From the NCBI GenBank assembly GCA_016867505.1, contig VGJH01000029.1, positions 1 through 9,523 on the forward strand: a stretch of 9,523 nt of DNA. The letters run 5' to 3'. Positions 1 through 6,288 of this stretch are shown here, in pieces (position 1 is the first letter of the stretch; every line of letters begins with the position of its first letter). Both the position numbers and the translations under genes were made by a program. The notes under the pieces are model-generated. The model ran no database searches. It worked only from the letters and a program-made list of their open reading frames with translations, and was not told the DNA's origin. The stretch comes from Candidatus Bathyarchaeota archaeon. GTDB taxonomy: Archaea; Thermoproteota; Bathyarchaeia; TCS64.

Positions 1-19
1 TGTTATGTAATTTAAAATA

Positions 20-27
20 TTTTTTTT
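20..27 (+). terminator. Poly-T tract, probable terminator of a gene left of the window
   Basis: Eight consecutive T residues in an AT-rich stretch with no hairpin before them, the usual form of intrinsic termination signals in archaea. No coding region ends inside the window to its left, so the gene it would serve is not visible. The assignment rests only on the T-run. Confidence 0.3.
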
Positions 28-29
28 AA

Positions 30-54
30 AAGAATTTTATTCTAGAAAATTCTT
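30..54. repeat. 9-bp perfect inverted repeat, 7-nt loop
   Basis: The arms AAGAATTTT (30-38) and AAAATTCTT (46-54) are exact reverse complements around a 7-nt spacer. It lies just after the poly-T tract and about 70 bp before the TPR gene. It could be a regulator-binding dyad or a transcript hairpin, but such AT-only palindromes also arise by chance in sequence this AT-rich. Confidence 0.35.
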
Positions 55-125
55 ATGAGACAAATCTTGCTATTTTTTTGGTTATAGCAATAAACGTTAT
101 CAGTTAGTTTTTGTAGGATGTATTG

Positions 126-1046
126 ATGACATATTCTAATTTTTTTAAAATACCTGAAGCTTATAGCTTATTTGGGGGCCCTCTTTATGCGAGACCAATC
201 GGTTTATGGTTGCCAGTAGACGTTGAAGAGCGTGAAAAAAAGATTCTTGAGCTTGTGAAGGATCGTGATAAAGCGTTTCAAGAGTATTTAGAGTCGCCTG
301 AGGATCCTGCTAGGCTTCTCTGGTATGCTCGTAAAACGGAGGTTCTTGGGAACTTCAATGAAGCTGTTAGTGCTTACACTGAGGGTATTAGGAAATGGCC
401 TAATGATGCTAGGTTTCTACGGTTTAGAGGGCATCGTTTTGCATTGCTTCGTAGATTAGATTTAGCTATTGCAGACTTGAATCAGGCTGCTGAATTAATT
501 CAAGGGAAACCAGATGAGGATGAACTCTACGCAAGTGGCGGACCAAGCAAGGATAAACTAGGAGTAGGCAGCTTTCACTGGAACATATACTATCATCTAG
601 GTTTCAGCCACTTCTCAGCAGGAAACTTCGAAGAAGCAATAAAAGCCTACACCAAATGCATGGAGATTGTCAAGGCACCTTCATCAAGGATATCCACAAA
701 ACACTGGCTCTATATGCCATTAATTCGTCTTGCACGCTGGAAAGAAGCTGAGAGACTCCTAGAAGATGTTGAACCCAACAAGAGTTACATAGAAGTCGGA
801 GACTACTACGAGACTCTCCTAATGTATAAAGGATTGATAACTCCAGAAGATTTGCTTGATTCAGCAAGAAGTAAGGGGCGTTTCATCGTGAAGGGACAAG
901 CAGTTGCCAACCTTTACATGGCGAAAGGCGAGTTTAAGAAAGCAGAAAAAATTTACCGAGAAGTACTTGCATCTGGTGAATGGACTGGTGGAGTAAACTT
1001 AATCGCTGAATCAGAATTGGTTAGGCTTGGAATCAAAAAATTATAA
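126..1046 (+). CDS. Tetratricopeptide repeat (TPR) protein, conserved family
   Basis: A 306-residue soluble helical-repeat protein, presumably a protein-protein interaction scaffold; its partner is unknown. I see TPR-like units at about residues 61-94, 95-128 and 151-184, a half unit near 194-214 and a further one at 257-284, each with the Gly/Ala-Tyr spacing of TPRs. The segments WNIYYHLGF (152-160), KHWLYMPL (192-199) and LLMYKG (231-236) resemble, from memory, a bacterial TPR family with matching motifs (NIWYHLGLAYY, SHWLYMTLRRLGR). Those bacterial relatives are often exported, but this N-terminus is not a signal peptide or membrane segment. A TTG at 123 precedes the ATG at 126; I prefer the ATG. 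It is monocistronic and convergent with the hydrolase gene. Third-codon-position usage changes sharply from T/G-rich in the first half to A/C-rich in the second. Structural family confident; function unknown. Confidence 0.85.
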   Translation: MTYSNFFKIPEAYSLFGGPLYARPIGLWLPVDVEEREKKILELVKDRDKAFQEYLESPEDPARLLWYARKTEVLGNFNEAVSAYTEGIRKWPNDARFLRFRGHRFALLRRLDLAIADLNQAAELIQGKPDEDELYASGGPSKDKLGVGSFHWNIYYHLGFSHFSAGNFEEAIKAYTKCMEIVKAPSSRISTKHWLYMPLIRLARWKEAERLLEDVEPNKSYIEVGDYYETLLMYKGLITPEDLLDSARSKGRFIVKGQAVANLYMAKGEFKKAEKIYREVLASGEWTGGVNLIAESELVRLGIKKL

Positions 1047-1049
1047 AAA
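1035..1049 (-). terminator. Poly-T terminator of the alpha/beta hydrolase gene
   Basis: On the minus strand this reads as a run of five T, then ATAA, then a run of six T, starting 9 nt beyond the hydrolase stop. It overlaps the 3' end of the TPR coding sequence, so the two convergent genes share one compact terminator zone. Confidence 0.45.
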
Positions 1050-1052
1050 CAA

Positions 1053-1059
1053 TTTTTTT
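1053..1059 (+). terminator. Poly-T terminator of the TPR gene
   Basis: Seven T residues begin 7 nt after the TPR stop codon and run into the stop codon of the convergent hydrolase gene. No stem-loop is needed for archaeal termination of this kind. Confidence 0.5.
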
Positions 1060-1852
1060 ACGAATTATTCAAGAAATTGATTATAAGGGGTAGGGTTATT
1101 TTTGATTCAGTAAATTCTCTCCAATGGTTTAAGCCTTCAAGGATTTTGTACTCAATCTTATTCTGCTGTAATTTGTTTAGGTATGGTTCGTTTCCACTGA
1201 TTGAGTCAGGGTTTTCTGAGCCTGCAAGCATAAGAACCGGGCATAAAACTTTTTCAGGTTCAATAATAAGCCAACTTGGCAAAGCATGGGCAATAGCAAC
1301 CCATGAAGGAACATCCATGTTTTTTAATTGATTTTGTCGTTCCTTCGGAAGCGACTCCAAGTTTAGGGTCCCTACCTTTAAGTCCTCAAGTAGAGGCTCC
1401 CAGAACGTGATCAACCCATTATTAAATTTGACAAAACCAGGTGTGAGAACCGATCCTAATGATGCGCCAATGGCAATGAGTTTGATTACACGTTTTGAGG
1501 ATGCTGCAAGCTGAAGTGCAATGCTTCCACCATAACTAAAACCCATAACATAGAATCGTTCAAGTCCACAAGCATCAGCAATTGATAAGATGTCCCTAGT
1601 AAGTACTTCAATAGAGTATTCATCAGGTTTAGTAGGTTTCCCACTCTCACCATGACCACGATGATCAATAGCAATAAGAGTATACTTGTCTCTCAGAGCT
1701 TGAAAGTAACCATAGGTACTCCAATCTTTTTTACTTCCCATCCCTCCATGAAGAAGCAAAAGTGGAGGCCCTGAACCTTCAACATTATATGCAATTTTTA
1801 CTCCATAAGAATTTATGAACTGTGTGACACTGTTGAGAGTCAAAGGTATCAT
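1058..1852 (-). CDS. Alpha/beta hydrolase fold protein
   Basis: A 264-residue cytosolic alpha/beta hydrolase, the normal length for single-domain members; it probably cleaves an ester, lactone or C-C bond in a small molecule, substrate unknown. Visible landmarks are the oxyanion-hole HGG (35-37), the strand-turn DHRGHGES (63-70), the nucleophile elbow G-F-S-Y-G with Ser106, and the catalytic His243 in LNHW. The acid is unusual: where AGxxD is expected the protein has AGSEN (210-214), with Asn214 at the usual Asp position; Glu213 or Asp216 may serve instead. The ATG at 1852 is supported by a TATA-like element centred 26 nt upstream, which suggests a leaderless mRNA. It is divergent from the MFS gene and convergent with the TPR gene, hence monocistronic. 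Fold certain, substrate not predictable. Confidence 0.9.
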   Translation of the reverse strand: MIPLTLNSVTQFINSYGVKIAYNVEGSGPPLLLLHGGMGSKKDWSTYGYFQALRDKYTLIAIDHRGHGESGKPTKPDEYSIEVLTRDILSIADACGLERFYVMGFSYGGSIALQLAASSKRVIKLIAIGASLGSVLTPGFVKFNNGLITFWEPLLEDLKVGTLNLESLPKERQNQLKNMDVPSWVAIAHALPSWLIIEPEKVLCPVLMLAGSENPDSISGNEPYLNKLQQNKIEYKILEGLNHWREFTESKITLPLIINFLNNS

Positions 1853-1874
1853 AGAAAGTTTAGTCCATGTAATG

Positions 1875-1885
1875 ATAAATTTTCC
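1875..1885 (-). promoter_or_regulatory. BRE/TATA-like promoter of the hydrolase gene
   Basis: Read on the minus strand this is GGAAAATTTAT: a purine-rich BRE-like start followed by a TATA-like core. Its centre is about 26 nt upstream of the A of the hydrolase ATG, the distance expected for a leaderless archaeal transcript. Confidence 0.45.
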
Positions 1886-1929
1886 TTTAATTATTTACAT
1901 CCGAGTATGGTTGATTGTTTACTTAACGC

Positions 1930-1937
1930 TTTTAAAC
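1930..1937 (+). promoter_or_regulatory. TATA-like box of the first MFS gene
   Basis: TTTTAAAC is centred about 25-26 nt before the ATG at 1959, again fitting a leaderless transcript. It sits in the 106-bp divergent intergenic region shared with the hydrolase promoter on the other strand. Confidence 0.45.
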
Positions 1938-1958
1938 TGAGTATTTGATTCCAGAAGC

Positions 1959-3152
1959 ATGAGTAAGTTGCTTCGAAGCTTGGGAGTCATCGGTAATATC
2001 AGGGTGATGGTGGTTCAGACCCTCATTGGGATGATAGGTTTCGGAGCCTTATTCGCTGTCTGGCAACCGTATGTTCTTTCAACAGGTTTAACAGTTGTTG
2101 ACATTGGCTTAATCCAGAGTGTACTGAATCTTAGTACCACCATTGGATTGTTTCTCTGGGGAACACTGAGTGATCGAATTGGGAGAAAACCAGTGATAGT
2201 TATCAGTCATAGCTTAAGAGCCCTCAGCGCTGCTGCCCTAATAATTTCACCAAACCTGATTTGGCTTTTAGCATTTGCTTTTCTAACAGGTCTTTCAGCA
2301 TTGTTTCAACAGGGAAACCCTGCACGTAGCGCATTAATTACAGAATCTGTTCCACAAGACAAGCGGGCATCCGCATACAGTGTCCTGATGGCATCCTCGC
2401 AAATAACAAGCATGGTAACAGCATCAGCAGGAGGATACGTAGCCCTGACAATGGGATACCAACCAATCTTTTGGGTTGCTTTCATCGGTGAACTTGCTGG
2501 GGTAATTAGCCTGTTTATTTGGCTGAAGGAGACCTATAAACCAGAAGAAAAGCAGGTTAAACAGTTAAAACAGGTTATTATTGATACCCTAATACCTGAG
2601 AAAAAAGTGAAGGAACTGTACCTTATACTCATCCTGATTGGAATAGGTTATGGAACGGGCTACTCCATTTTCTTTGGGACTCTTGTAGCTAATTATGGTT
2701 TGACCCCTTTCGAGATTGGTCTATGCTACACTGCATTTAACCTTTCATGGGGTCTATCAGCGATACCTCTTGGTACTTTAGCTGATAGAATTGGTAGAAG
2801 ACCCATGCTTCTTGGGTCATGGTTTTTCTCCTTAATAACTGTAGTTGGGTTCCTATTATTCCGTAGTTTTCCTGCTTTCCTATTTTTCAACATCACCAGT
2901 GGACTTGATGGCAGCTTCTGGGTGCCAAGTTGGGTGAGCCTAGTCTCAGAGCGTGTTGAGCAAAACGAGCGAAGTAGAATTCTAGGAAAACTGGATGCTT
3001 ATAATAGGCTAATGGGTATACCTACACCTTATCTCGCTGGAATACTTTATACAAACTATGGATTCGCTGCGCCACTTCTAGTACTCCTATGCTGCAACCT
3101 AACTTATGGGATCCTCTTATACAAGATTAAAGAAACAAAAACACAGCAATAA
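1959..3152 (+). CDS. Major facilitator superfamily (MFS) transporter
   Basis: A 397-residue inner-membrane secondary carrier of the 12-helix MFS type. The two halves each carry the signature loop (motif A): GTLSDRIGRKP at 68-78 and GTLADRIGRRP at 272-282, both intact. A charged cytoplasmic linker (about 189-219, rich in Lys/Glu) separates the six-helix bundles. The pattern resembles drug/proton antiporters of the DHA kind, so efflux of a small hydrophobic compound is the likeliest role, but the substrate cannot be told from sequence. The ATG is supported by the TATA-like box 26 nt upstream. The divergent partner is the alpha/beta hydrolase; the downstream neighbour is a flavin reductase pseudogene beginning 30 bp after this stop, which may once have been co-transcribed with it. 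Confidence 0.93.
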   Translation: MSKLLRSLGVIGNIRVMVVQTLIGMIGFGALFAVWQPYVLSTGLTVVDIGLIQSVLNLSTTIGLFLWGTLSDRIGRKPVIVISHSLRALSAAALIISPNLIWLLAFAFLTGLSALFQQGNPARSALITESVPQDKRASAYSVLMASSQITSMVTASAGGYVALTMGYQPIFWVAFIGELAGVISLFIWLKETYKPEEKQVKQLKQVIIDTLIPEKKVKELYLILILIGIGYGTGYSIFFGTLVANYGLTPFEIGLCYTAFNLSWGLSAIPLGTLADRIGRRPMLLGSWFFSLITVVGFLLFRSFPAFLFFNITSGLDGSFWVPSWVSLVSERVEQNERSRILGKLDAYNRLMGIPTPYLAGILYTNYGFAAPLLVLLCCNLTYGILLYKIKETKTQQ

Positions 3153-3182
3153 TCTAAAAACTTGGATAACTTATCATTAGGG

Positions 3183-3759
3183 ATGAATAATTAGAAAGCT
3201 AAGCTTGGTGCAATTCCACTAATTTACCCAATACCAATAATTTTGTGTGGAGCCAATATTAAGGGAAAACCAAATTTTGAGCTTCTAGGCGACTGTAGCC
3301 TAATGGGTATCAATCCTCCTCTCCTTTATGTTAGTAGTCATAGAGAACATTATCCGAATATTAGCATTTTAGAAAATAAAACCTTCAGCATAAACATTCC
3401 AAACACAAAAATGTTGCCAATTGCTGACTACTGTGGGGACTGTAAGTGGGCATTCAACTGACAAATCCAAGCTATTTGATGTCTTTTATGGCGAAACCGG
3501 TTCAGCTCCTATGATCAATGAATGCCCAGTAAACATAGAATGCATAGTCATCCATGAAGTAAACATTAAACACAGACAGATCTTCTTCGAAGTCATACAA
3601 ACATACGTAAATGATGAGTATATTATGGAAAAGAAAAGGCCAGTTGACCTTATTAAACTTGACCTCATAATATACAGCCTTGATAATAATTATTACTCAA
3701 TCGGAAAAATCATCGGAGAAGACTATAAAGAAGCATCAAAACATAAAATAAATGTTTAA
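3183..3759 (+). pseudogene. Flavin reductase-like (FMN-binding split barrel) pseudogene
   Basis: Pieced together, the sequence matches an archaeal flavin reductase-like protein of about 190 residues, the usual length: KLG...YP (from 3201), CGAN.KGKPNF, NPPLLYVSS, FSINIP, DYCG, then after a frame change TVSG, DKS, ECPVNIEC and a C-terminal half through 3759. Such proteins bind FMN and pass electrons from NAD(P)H or ferredoxin to flavin partners. Two lesions are seen. An ATG at 3183 is in frame, but its fourth codon is TAG (3192-3194), directly before KAKLG. Second, the run GGGG at 3435-3438 has one base too many: reading GGG then ACT restores DYCG-TVSG, whereas the actual frame stops at 3459. 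Two independent lesions favour true decay over a single sequencing error. No convincing TATA box precedes it. The family call is firm because residues on both sides of the shift join into one recognisable domain. Confidence 0.82.
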
Positions 3760-3871
3760 TTAAAATAAATTCAACACATGATTTACTATTGAAATTGCGA
3801 GTTTATACATCTTTAATAAAATTTAATTATTCTGTTATTAGATCTATTGTTTTTCTAAAAATTTTGAACGG

Positions 3872-3885
3872 TTTTTTATGATTAA
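3872..3885 (+). promoter_or_regulatory. Possible TATA-like promoter of the UroD-family gene
   Basis: A T-run running into TATGATTAA lies about 30 nt before the ATG at 3910, within a 150-bp AT-rich intergenic region that contains no gene. The match is weaker than for the other promoters, and a short leader would be implied. Confidence 0.28.
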
Positions 3886-3909
3886 TCGAATATTATGTTA
3901 TGATTAGAT

Positions 3910-4974
3910 ATGGAGTCTGAGAGATATAATCGTGTATTAGCTGTTATACAAGGTAAGGTACCTGACCGTGTGCCATGGGCACTCTGGGGGCATTTTCCTG
4001 CATGTGAATGGCTTAAAGGATACAGTTGGGAGAAATCTGTTCGTGATGGCGAAGAATCTGCTAAAGCGCATATGGCATTGCTACGTGAACTAGATTATAA
4101 TATGGATATGCTCAAAGTAACTCCCTATTACCGTTTCATGGCAATTCAATGGGGCAGCAAGTTTGAGTTCATAAACAATGAAGAAGACGCCCCCACTAAA
4201 GAGGTGGCAGTGAAAAAGACTGATGACTGGGAGAAGCTCTGGGTTCTGAGCCCAAGAAAAGAGTTACGTGAGTTTGTTAGGAGTTGTGAGATCCTATCAC
4301 ATGATCTCCGCAGGGTTCCTTTCATCTATACAATCCCAAGCCCAATCATTCAAGCTATGAATGGCATCTCAACGCCGGATCAAGTACTGAAAGACATGAA
4401 AGAAAACCCTGATGCATTAAAACATGGACTGGAGACGATAACGCAAACAGCCATAGATTTTTCTAAGGCCTGCGTTGATGCTGGCGCTGCTGGAATATTC
4501 TTTGGCATAGGTGGAGGTGGCCGCATCTGGAGGGAATTAAATGAGAAGCAGCTTGAAGAGTATGATGTATATTATGATAAGAAAGTGCTTGATGCAGTAA
4601 AATGCCCAATTAAACTTATGCACATATGCAGTACTTCTCTTGGAAATCCACAAGAAATATTTGACAAAGGCTGGTTCAAAAAATATTCAGTAAATGCACT
4701 TAACTGGGATAGCCACTCCTGGACACCAATCAAAAAAGGTAAACAAATTTACGGCGACAACTACTGCATCTGTGGTGGATTAGATCATGCTAGGCTCCTT
4801 CGTAGAGGAACACCTGAACAAATTGATCAAGCAGTAAAGCAGACAATAGAGGAATGTAAGGAAGGAGGAGGCTTCATGATTGGGCCAGGTTGTACCGTAT
4901 TCCAAGACATGCCCATATCAAATTTTAATGCAGTCGGTAAAGCAGTCTGGAAATATGGTGAATACAAAAAATAG
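3910..4974 (+). CDS. Uroporphyrinogen decarboxylase (UroD/MtaA-like) family protein, probable methyltransferase
   Basis: A 354-residue cytosolic TIM-barrel protein of the UroD superfamily. It opens with a typical N-terminus, including KVPDRVPWALW (16-26), but lacks the Arg-rich active-site loop of true haem-pathway UroD. Instead it has His238-x-Cys240 (in MHIC) and Cys328 (in GPGC), the H-x-C...C zinc ligands of the MtaA/MtbA/CmuA methyltransferases, which activate a thiol or move a methyl group to or from a corrinoid. I therefore infer a methyltransferase, not haem synthesis; the substrate is unknown and no corrinoid protein or activase is encoded nearby. A Gly-rich segment (199-204) and a CICGG motif (286-290) are further features. 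The gene is followed by a poly-T terminator and then a new promoter, so it is probably transcribed alone. Family confident, reaction inferred. Confidence 0.88.
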   Translation: MESERYNRVLAVIQGKVPDRVPWALWGHFPACEWLKGYSWEKSVRDGEESAKAHMALLRELDYNMDMLKVTPYYRFMAIQWGSKFEFINNEEDAPTKEVAVKKTDDWEKLWVLSPRKELREFVRSCEILSHDLRRVPFIYTIPSPIIQAMNGISTPDQVLKDMKENPDALKHGLETITQTAIDFSKACVDAGAAGIFFGIGGGGRIWRELNEKQLEEYDVYYDKKVLDAVKCPIKLMHICSTSLGNPQEIFDKGWFKKYSVNALNWDSHSWTPIKKGKQIYGDNYCICGGLDHARLLRRGTPEQIDQAVKQTIEECKEGGGFMIGPGCTVFQDMPISNFNAVGKAVWKYGEYKK

Positions 4975-4985
4975 TTTAAAAATCA

Positions 4986-4992
4986 TTTTTTT
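4986..4992 (+). terminator. Poly-T terminator of the UroD-family gene
   Basis: Seven T residues begin 12 nt after the stop codon at 4974. Together with the TATA-like element further downstream it suggests that the UroD-family gene and the following MFS gene are separate transcription units. Confidence 0.45.
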
Positions 4993-5023
4993 ATAGTAGG
5001 TTTTATCCTTAATTAATGATATC

Positions 5024-5032
5024 TTATTATAA
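5024..5032 (+). promoter_or_regulatory. TATA-like box of the MFS-aldolase operon
   Basis: TTATTATAA is centred about 28 nt upstream of the TTG start at 5056. This spacing fits a leaderless or near-leaderless transcript and supports the TTG as the real start. Confidence 0.45.
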
Positions 5033-5055
5033 TGCTGTTTTATGTGGTTTAGGAT

Positions 5056-6279
5056 TTGGTTGAAGAAAAGCATGATTCAAGTAACTTTTTATTGATTTTT
5101 TCTTTGTCACTTGCTAGATTCGTCACACAGCCTCATGCGATACTGCTTGGACTCTTATTGATTGACATTGGGTTGACTTTTAATTATTCAATTGGAATTG
5201 TGGGACAGCTGAAGACGGCTTCAAATGTTGTGGCAATGGTTTTCGCTGTCTTGGCTGGGGCATTCAGTGTACGTTATAGCCCTAAATCGATAATGCTTTT
5301 TGGATCAGCATGCATCGTCATTTCTGCTATCGGATGTTACCTTGCACCAGACTTTACTTCATTGTTAATCATTTTTTCATTATCAGGCATAGGCTTCTCA
5401 TTGATTGGTTCAATGTCTTCAACGGCCATTGGAGAGTATTTGCCTGCAGCGAAAAGAGCAGGAGCCATAGGCATTCTAACAGCAAGTCTAGCAGTATCGT
5501 ATTTGGTTAGTAGCCAAGTAATCAATTATTTGTCAGGAGTTGGAGGTTGGAGGGTTGGCTTTTTATGGTATATTTTTCCTATCTCAACTCTTGCCTTAAT
5601 TGGGATTATCTGGGGAATACCGAATAAGCCTAAGAGTAAAAGTCAGAATCCTGTGAGTGTAAGTTTTTTTGAGGGATTTAAAGCAGTTTTCTCAAACAGT
5701 TCAGCAATAGCCTGCCTATTAGGATATACATCATACATGGTGACCTGGAATACCTTGCTTTTATTTAATACATCATACCTTAGGCAGGTGTTTGATGTTT
5801 CGCTCAGTTTTGCTGCAATGATTACAGTGATTAATTCCCTAAGTTACATTTTCGGGAGTTTAATATGCAGTAGAATGGTTAAACGGATTAATAATAGGAA
5901 AACTGCTGCGTTATCATCCATACTCGTAGGTGGTTCCTTCGGAATCTATTTCATTTTAAATAATCTCTATCTCACTATTGCATTAGCCATCTTCATCTGC
6001 ATTATGGCAGGAATATTCGCTACTGCAGGACAATCTTTAGCCCTTGAACAGGTACCAAAGTTTAGAGGAACCATGATGTCTCTAAACTCTGCATCTATCT
6101 CCCTCGGAGGAGTATTAAGCAGCTCAATTGGTGGCCTCATATTAATTATTTACAATTATAGCATTTTAGGGTACCTAGTAGCGATTGTGTCCGTATTGAG
6201 TTTTATAATTTATTTCAAATTCGCTAAAGACCCTATAAGGATAACATCTTATAATAATGAACATAAACTTCTAACATAG
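5056..6279 (+). CDS. MFS transporter, first gene of a two-gene operon
   Basis: A 407-residue membrane carrier with about 12 hydrophobic helices and a cytoplasmic linker around residues 188-205. It differs clearly from the first MFS protein: motif A is degenerate (AGAFSVRYSPKS at 67-78, with no Asp-Arg pair; second half SRMVKRINNRKT at 272-283), while a loop with GEYLPAAKRAGAIG (126-139) is well formed, as in anion/organic-acid or sugar-efflux-like branches. The start is TTG: a stop codon lies two codons upstream, and no ATG occurs in frame for about 60 codons. A TATA-like box sits 28 nt before it. It ends 9 bp before the HpcH/HpaI-like gene, so the two are almost surely co-transcribed, and the carrier probably moves the aldolase's substrate or product. 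Direction of transport unknown. Confidence 0.92.
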   Translation: MVEEKHDSSNFLLIFSLSLARFVTQPHAILLGLLLIDIGLTFNYSIGIVGQLKTASNVVAMVFAVLAGAFSVRYSPKSIMLFGSACIVISAIGCYLAPDFTSLLIIFSLSGIGFSLIGSMSSTAIGEYLPAAKRAGAIGILTASLAVSYLVSSQVINYLSGVGGWRVGFLWYIFPISTLALIGIIWGIPNKPKSKSQNPVSVSFFEGFKAVFSNSSAIACLLGYTSYMVTWNTLLLFNTSYLRQVFDVSLSFAAMITVINSLSYIFGSLICSRMVKRINNRKTAALSSILVGGSFGIYFILNNLYLTIALAIFICIMAGIFATAGQSLALEQVPKFRGTMMSLNSASISLGGVLSSSIGGLILIIYNYSILGYLVAIVSVLSFIIYFKFAKDPIRITSYNNEHKLLT

Positions 6280-6288
6280 GTAAAAGGC

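Noticed and set aside
1077..1331. 84-codon open frame on the plus strand inside the hydrolase gene
   Set aside because: Antisense shadow of a well-supported gene; no recognisable protein features.
1867..1900. ATGTAA...TTACAT inverted repeat in the divergent intergenic region
   Set aside because: Arms of only 6 bp around a 22-nt spacer; extension has several mismatches. Expected by chance in AT-rich sequence.
3421..3759. Second half of the flavin reductase as an independent gene starting with TTG at 3421
   Set aside because: It begins inside the FMN-binding domain, overlaps the first half, and continues it seamlessly at DYCG-TVSG; it is the downstream part of a frameshifted gene.
3760..3909. 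Possible small RNA or short gene in the 150-bp intergenic region
   Set aside because: Uniformly AT-rich, no sizeable open frame with a start site and no GC-rich structured segment.
3910..4974. True haem-biosynthesis uroporphyrinogen decarboxylase (HemE)
   Set aside because: The N-terminal Arg-rich porphyrinogen-binding motif is absent, and a methyltransferase-type H-x-C...C site is present.
5310..5525. Overlapping open frames on both strands inside the second MFS gene, around 5310-5525
   Set aside because: Out-of-frame shadows of a strongly supported membrane protein gene; the plus-strand frame is rich in Arg, His and Cys, as expected from shifted reading of hydrophobic codons.
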